NCBI GenBank assembly: GCA_958444395.1
Contig: CAUCOL010000075.1
Location: 1 to 8,019, forward strand
DNA length: 8,019 nt
Source: an uncultured Lachnospiraceae bacterium
Lineage (GTDB): Bacteria; Bacillota; Clostridia; Lachnospirales; Lachnospiraceae
Direction of reading: 5' to 3'
Positions within the stretch are counted from its first letter, which is position 1, and each line of letters starts with the position of its first letter. Positions 5,910 through 8,019 of this stretch are shown one piece after another. The notes under the pieces are model-generated. The model did no database searches. It worked only from the letters and a program-made list of their open reading frames with translations, and was not told the DNA's origin. Made by a program: the position numbers and the translations under genes.

Positions 5910-8019
5910 ATGGGTAATTGGAAAGAAAAAGCATTTGGCGTATTACAGCGTGTGGGAAGATCCTTTATGCTTCCGATCGCCGTACTTCCGGTAGCAGGAA
6001 TACTTCTGGGACTGGGCAGTTCTTTTACAAATGCAATGACATTAGAAACATATGGATTAACAAAGATTATGGGACCGGGGACGATCCTGTATGCGATTTT
6101 AACGGTTATGAACCGGTGTGGAAGTGTTATCTTTGATAACCTGCCATTGCTCTTCGCCATCGGTGTTGCCATCGGTATGGCAAAGAAGGATAAAGAAGTA
6201 GCGGCACTTTCCGCCGGAATCGCATTTCTGGTCATGCATTCTTCGATCAATGCAATGATTACGTTAAACGGTGGTGCCGAAGTGCTGAAAGCCGGCATGA
6301 CAGGAGATGTGCTTGGTATCACCACACTGCAGATGGGCGCATTTGGTGGCGTGATCGTTGGACTGGGTGTGGCGGCACTGCATAACCGCTTTTATAAGAT
6401 TGTGCTGCCACAGGCATTGTCCTTCTTTGGCGGCAACCGTTTCGTTCCGATCATCAGTACGGTCGTGTATCTGTTTGTCGGTATCCTGATGTTTTATATC
6501 TGGCAGCCGGTACAGAATGGTATCTATGCCCTGGGAACCGCTGTGGCATCGTCCGGTTATGTCGGAACCTTTGCATATGGTCTGATCAAGCGTCTGCTGA
6601 TCCCATTTGGTCTGCATCATGTATTTTATATGCCATTCTGGCAGACAGCCGTTGGCGGTACGATGAATGTGGCAGGGCAGACGGTGTCAGGTGCACAGAA
6701 TATTTTCTTTGCACAGCTGGCTGATCCGACGACAAAGCATTTTGCGGTATCGGCAACCCGTTTCTTTACCGGTGAGTTTATCGTATATATCTTTGGTCTG
6801 CCGGGAGCAGCCTATGCGATGTATAAGACAGCACGTCCGGAGAAGAAGAAAGAAGTAAAGGGTCTGTTATTTTCTTCTGCATTAACCTCTATGCTGACAG
6901 GTATTACAGAACCGATCGAGTTTTCTTTTCTGTTCGTTGCGCCGTTATTATTTGGTATAAATGCCATATTAGCCGGACTTGCCTATGCAATCGCGCATAT
7001 CTTAAATATTACGGTAGGCCTGACCTTTTCCGGTGGATTTATCGATTTGTTTATGTTTGGTATCCTGCAGGGAAACAGTAAGACCAACTGGTTATGGATC
7101 ATTCCGGTGGGAATCATCTATTTCCTGGTATATTATGTGATTTTCTCTTTCCTGATCAGTAAGCTGAACCTGAAAACACCGGGAAGGGAGGCAGATGACG
7201 AAGAGACAAAACTTTATACAAAAGCAGATTATAATGCAAAGAAAGAAAGAGAAAAAGCAAATCTGTCCGAGGTGATCACAAATGGACTGGGAGGCAAGGC
7301 TAACATTGTCAATGTAGACTGTTGTGCGACAAGACTGCGTGTGAATGTAAAAGAGGCAGGGCGTGTCAATGAGGAAATGCTGAAAGGCACAGGAGCCCAC
7401 GGCGTAGTCAGGAAAGGAACCGGTATACAGGTTATTTACGGTCCGAAGGTTAATATCATTAAAGCAGATCTGGAGGAGTATCTGGATACGATCGCAAATA
7501 CATTTTATGACGGGGAGGAGCAGAAGAAGGAAACGAATACAGTCGATGCCGCAAAAAAGACGGAAGACGTGAAAAAAGTCGATGAGACAGAAAGAACAAT
7601 TCAAAAAGAGATTACCGTGTACAGTCCGATCAATGGAACAGCACTGCCGATCGAGAAAGTGCCGGATGAAGGCTTTGCGGCAAAGATGATGGGAGACGGC
7701 ATGGGGATAGATCCTGCCGATGGCAGTGTAGTCTCTCCGGTCGATGCACAGGTTTCCTTTGTCTTTCCATCCAAGCACGCGATTGGACTGACGCTTGAGG
7801 ATGGCACAGAAATGCTGCTGCATTTTGGAATCGATACCGTGGAACTGGATGGGGAAGGATTTGAAGTCTTAGTGCAGACAGGCGATTCGGTAAAAGTTGG
7901 CGATCCTCTGATGCACATTGATGTCGATGCGATTCGTGATAAGGTGCCATCACTGGTCACTCCGGTACTGGTGACGGATATGGAAGAGAACATGGAGATT
8001 ATTCCAATTGCAACAGGAG
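5910..8019 (+). CDS. ptsG: PTS glucose-family permease EIICBA (PtsG-like), 3' end cut by window
   Basis: A membrane phosphotransferase permease that imports and phosphorylates a hexose, probably glucose or a related sugar. The frame is open from the ATG to the window end (703 codons, no stop). Bacillus PtsG is about 699 residues, so perhaps 15-25 residues are missing. The IIC channel domain (about 1-425) opens with RVGRSFMLPIAVLPVAGILL and contains VIFDNLPLLFAIGVAIG, IPFGLHHVFYMPFW and the conserved GITEPIEFSFLFVAP. A charged linker follows. IIB (about 450-525) has DCCATRLRV, where the phosphorylated cysteine should be Cys472. A second Lys/Glu-rich linker leads to IIA (from about 566) with KHAIGL (His623) and LLHFGIDTVEL (His638, the phosphorylated one), spaced 15 residues apart as in E. 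coli EIIA-Glc (His75/His90). All phosphotransfer sites are present. Expression is apparently governed by the RAT/terminator leader. Sugar specificity (glucose, glucosamine or GlcNAc) cannot be decided from sequence alone. Confidence 0.92.
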   Translation, partial: MGNWKEKAFGVLQRVGRSFMLPIAVLPVAGILLGLGSSFTNAMTLETYGLTKIMGPGTILYAILTVMNRCGSVIFDNLPLLFAIGVAIGMAKKDKEVAALSAGIAFLVMHSSINAMITLNGGAEVLKAGMTGDVLGITTLQMGAFGGVIVGLGVAALHNRFYKIVLPQALSFFGGNRFVPIISTVVYLFVGILMFYIWQPVQNGIYALGTAVASSGYVGTFAYGLIKRLLIPFGLHHVFYMPFWQTAVGGTMNVAGQTVSGAQNIFFAQLADPTTKHFAVSATRFFTGEFIVYIFGLPGAAYAMYKTARPEKKKEVKGLLFSSALTSMLTGITEPIEFSFLFVAPLLFGINAILAGLAYAIAHILNITVGLTFSGGFIDLFMFGILQGNSKTNWLWIIPVGIIYFLVYYVIFSFLISKLNLKTPGREADDEETKLYTKADYNAKKEREKANLSEVITNGLGGKANIVNVDCCATRLRVNVKEAGRVNEEMLKGTGAHGVVRKGTGIQVIYGPKVNIIKADLEEYLDTIANTFYDGEEQKKETNTVDAAKKTEDVKKVDETERTIQKEITVYSPINGTALPIEKVPDEGFAAKMMGDGMGIDPADGSVVSPVDAQVSFVFPSKHAIGLTLEDGTEMLLHFGIDTVELDGEGFEVLVQTGDSVKVGDPLMHIDVDAIRDKVPSLVTPVLVTDMEENMEIIPIATG

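Noticed and set aside
7092..7823. Minus-strand frames opposite the PTS gene (also 5834-6325 and 7601-7993)
   Set aside because: All are antisense to a continuous EIICBA frame with intact IIC, IIB and IIA motifs; compositions are odd and no domains are visible.

Overview
The window looks like a low-to-moderate G+C Firmicute, most likely a gut Clostridium of the Lachnospiraceae type. This rests on the style of the proteins (a circularly permuted GTPase RbgA, a Gram-positive-type signal peptidase, an RNase HII with the Bacillus/Clostridium N-terminal extension, and a PtsG-type EIICBA), on strong AGGAGG-like ribosome binding sites, and on a fucose-releasing glycosidase typical of gut bacteria. 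The genus cannot be read from the sequence. All recognised genes lie on the + strand.

Positions 1-2921 hold a housekeeping operon: the 3' end of rbgA (ribosome large-subunit assembly GTPase), a type I signal peptidase gene with a very long extra cytoplasmic N-terminal region (about 385 residues rich in Pro, Gln, Val and Ala, including a four-unit tandem repeat), and rnhB (RNase HII). Gaps are 13 and 24 bases, so the three genes are probably co-transcribed. A 9-bp stem-loop lies directly after rnhB.

Positions 3018-5426 encode an 802-residue GH95-family alpha-L-fucosidase with no signal peptide. It should act in the cytoplasm on fucosylated oligosaccharides that have been imported. No fucose-catabolism or transporter gene specific to it is visible.

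Positions 5427-5909 form a long, information-rich leader. It contains a good sigma-A-type promoter, then a ribonucleic antiterminator (RAT) element overlapping a strong intrinsic terminator. This is the arrangement known from GlcT/LicT/SacT-controlled PTS genes. Next comes a perfect 20-bp inverted repeat and a MITE-like palindromic element of about 145 bp, then a further structured stretch with several hairpins.

Positions 5910-8019 encode a PtsG-type phosphotransferase permease with domains in the order IIC-IIB-IIA, cut off by the window end probably within 15-25 residues of its stop. The RAT/terminator implies substrate-induced antitermination, in which the permease itself would phosphorylate and switch off the antiterminator protein when its sugar is absent. 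The antiterminator gene is not in the window.

I found no CRISPR array, tRNA, rRNA, insertion-sequence transposase or phage gene, and no clearly new multi-gene system. The items most worth a second look are the extended signal peptidase and the composite PTS leader with its inserted palindromic element.
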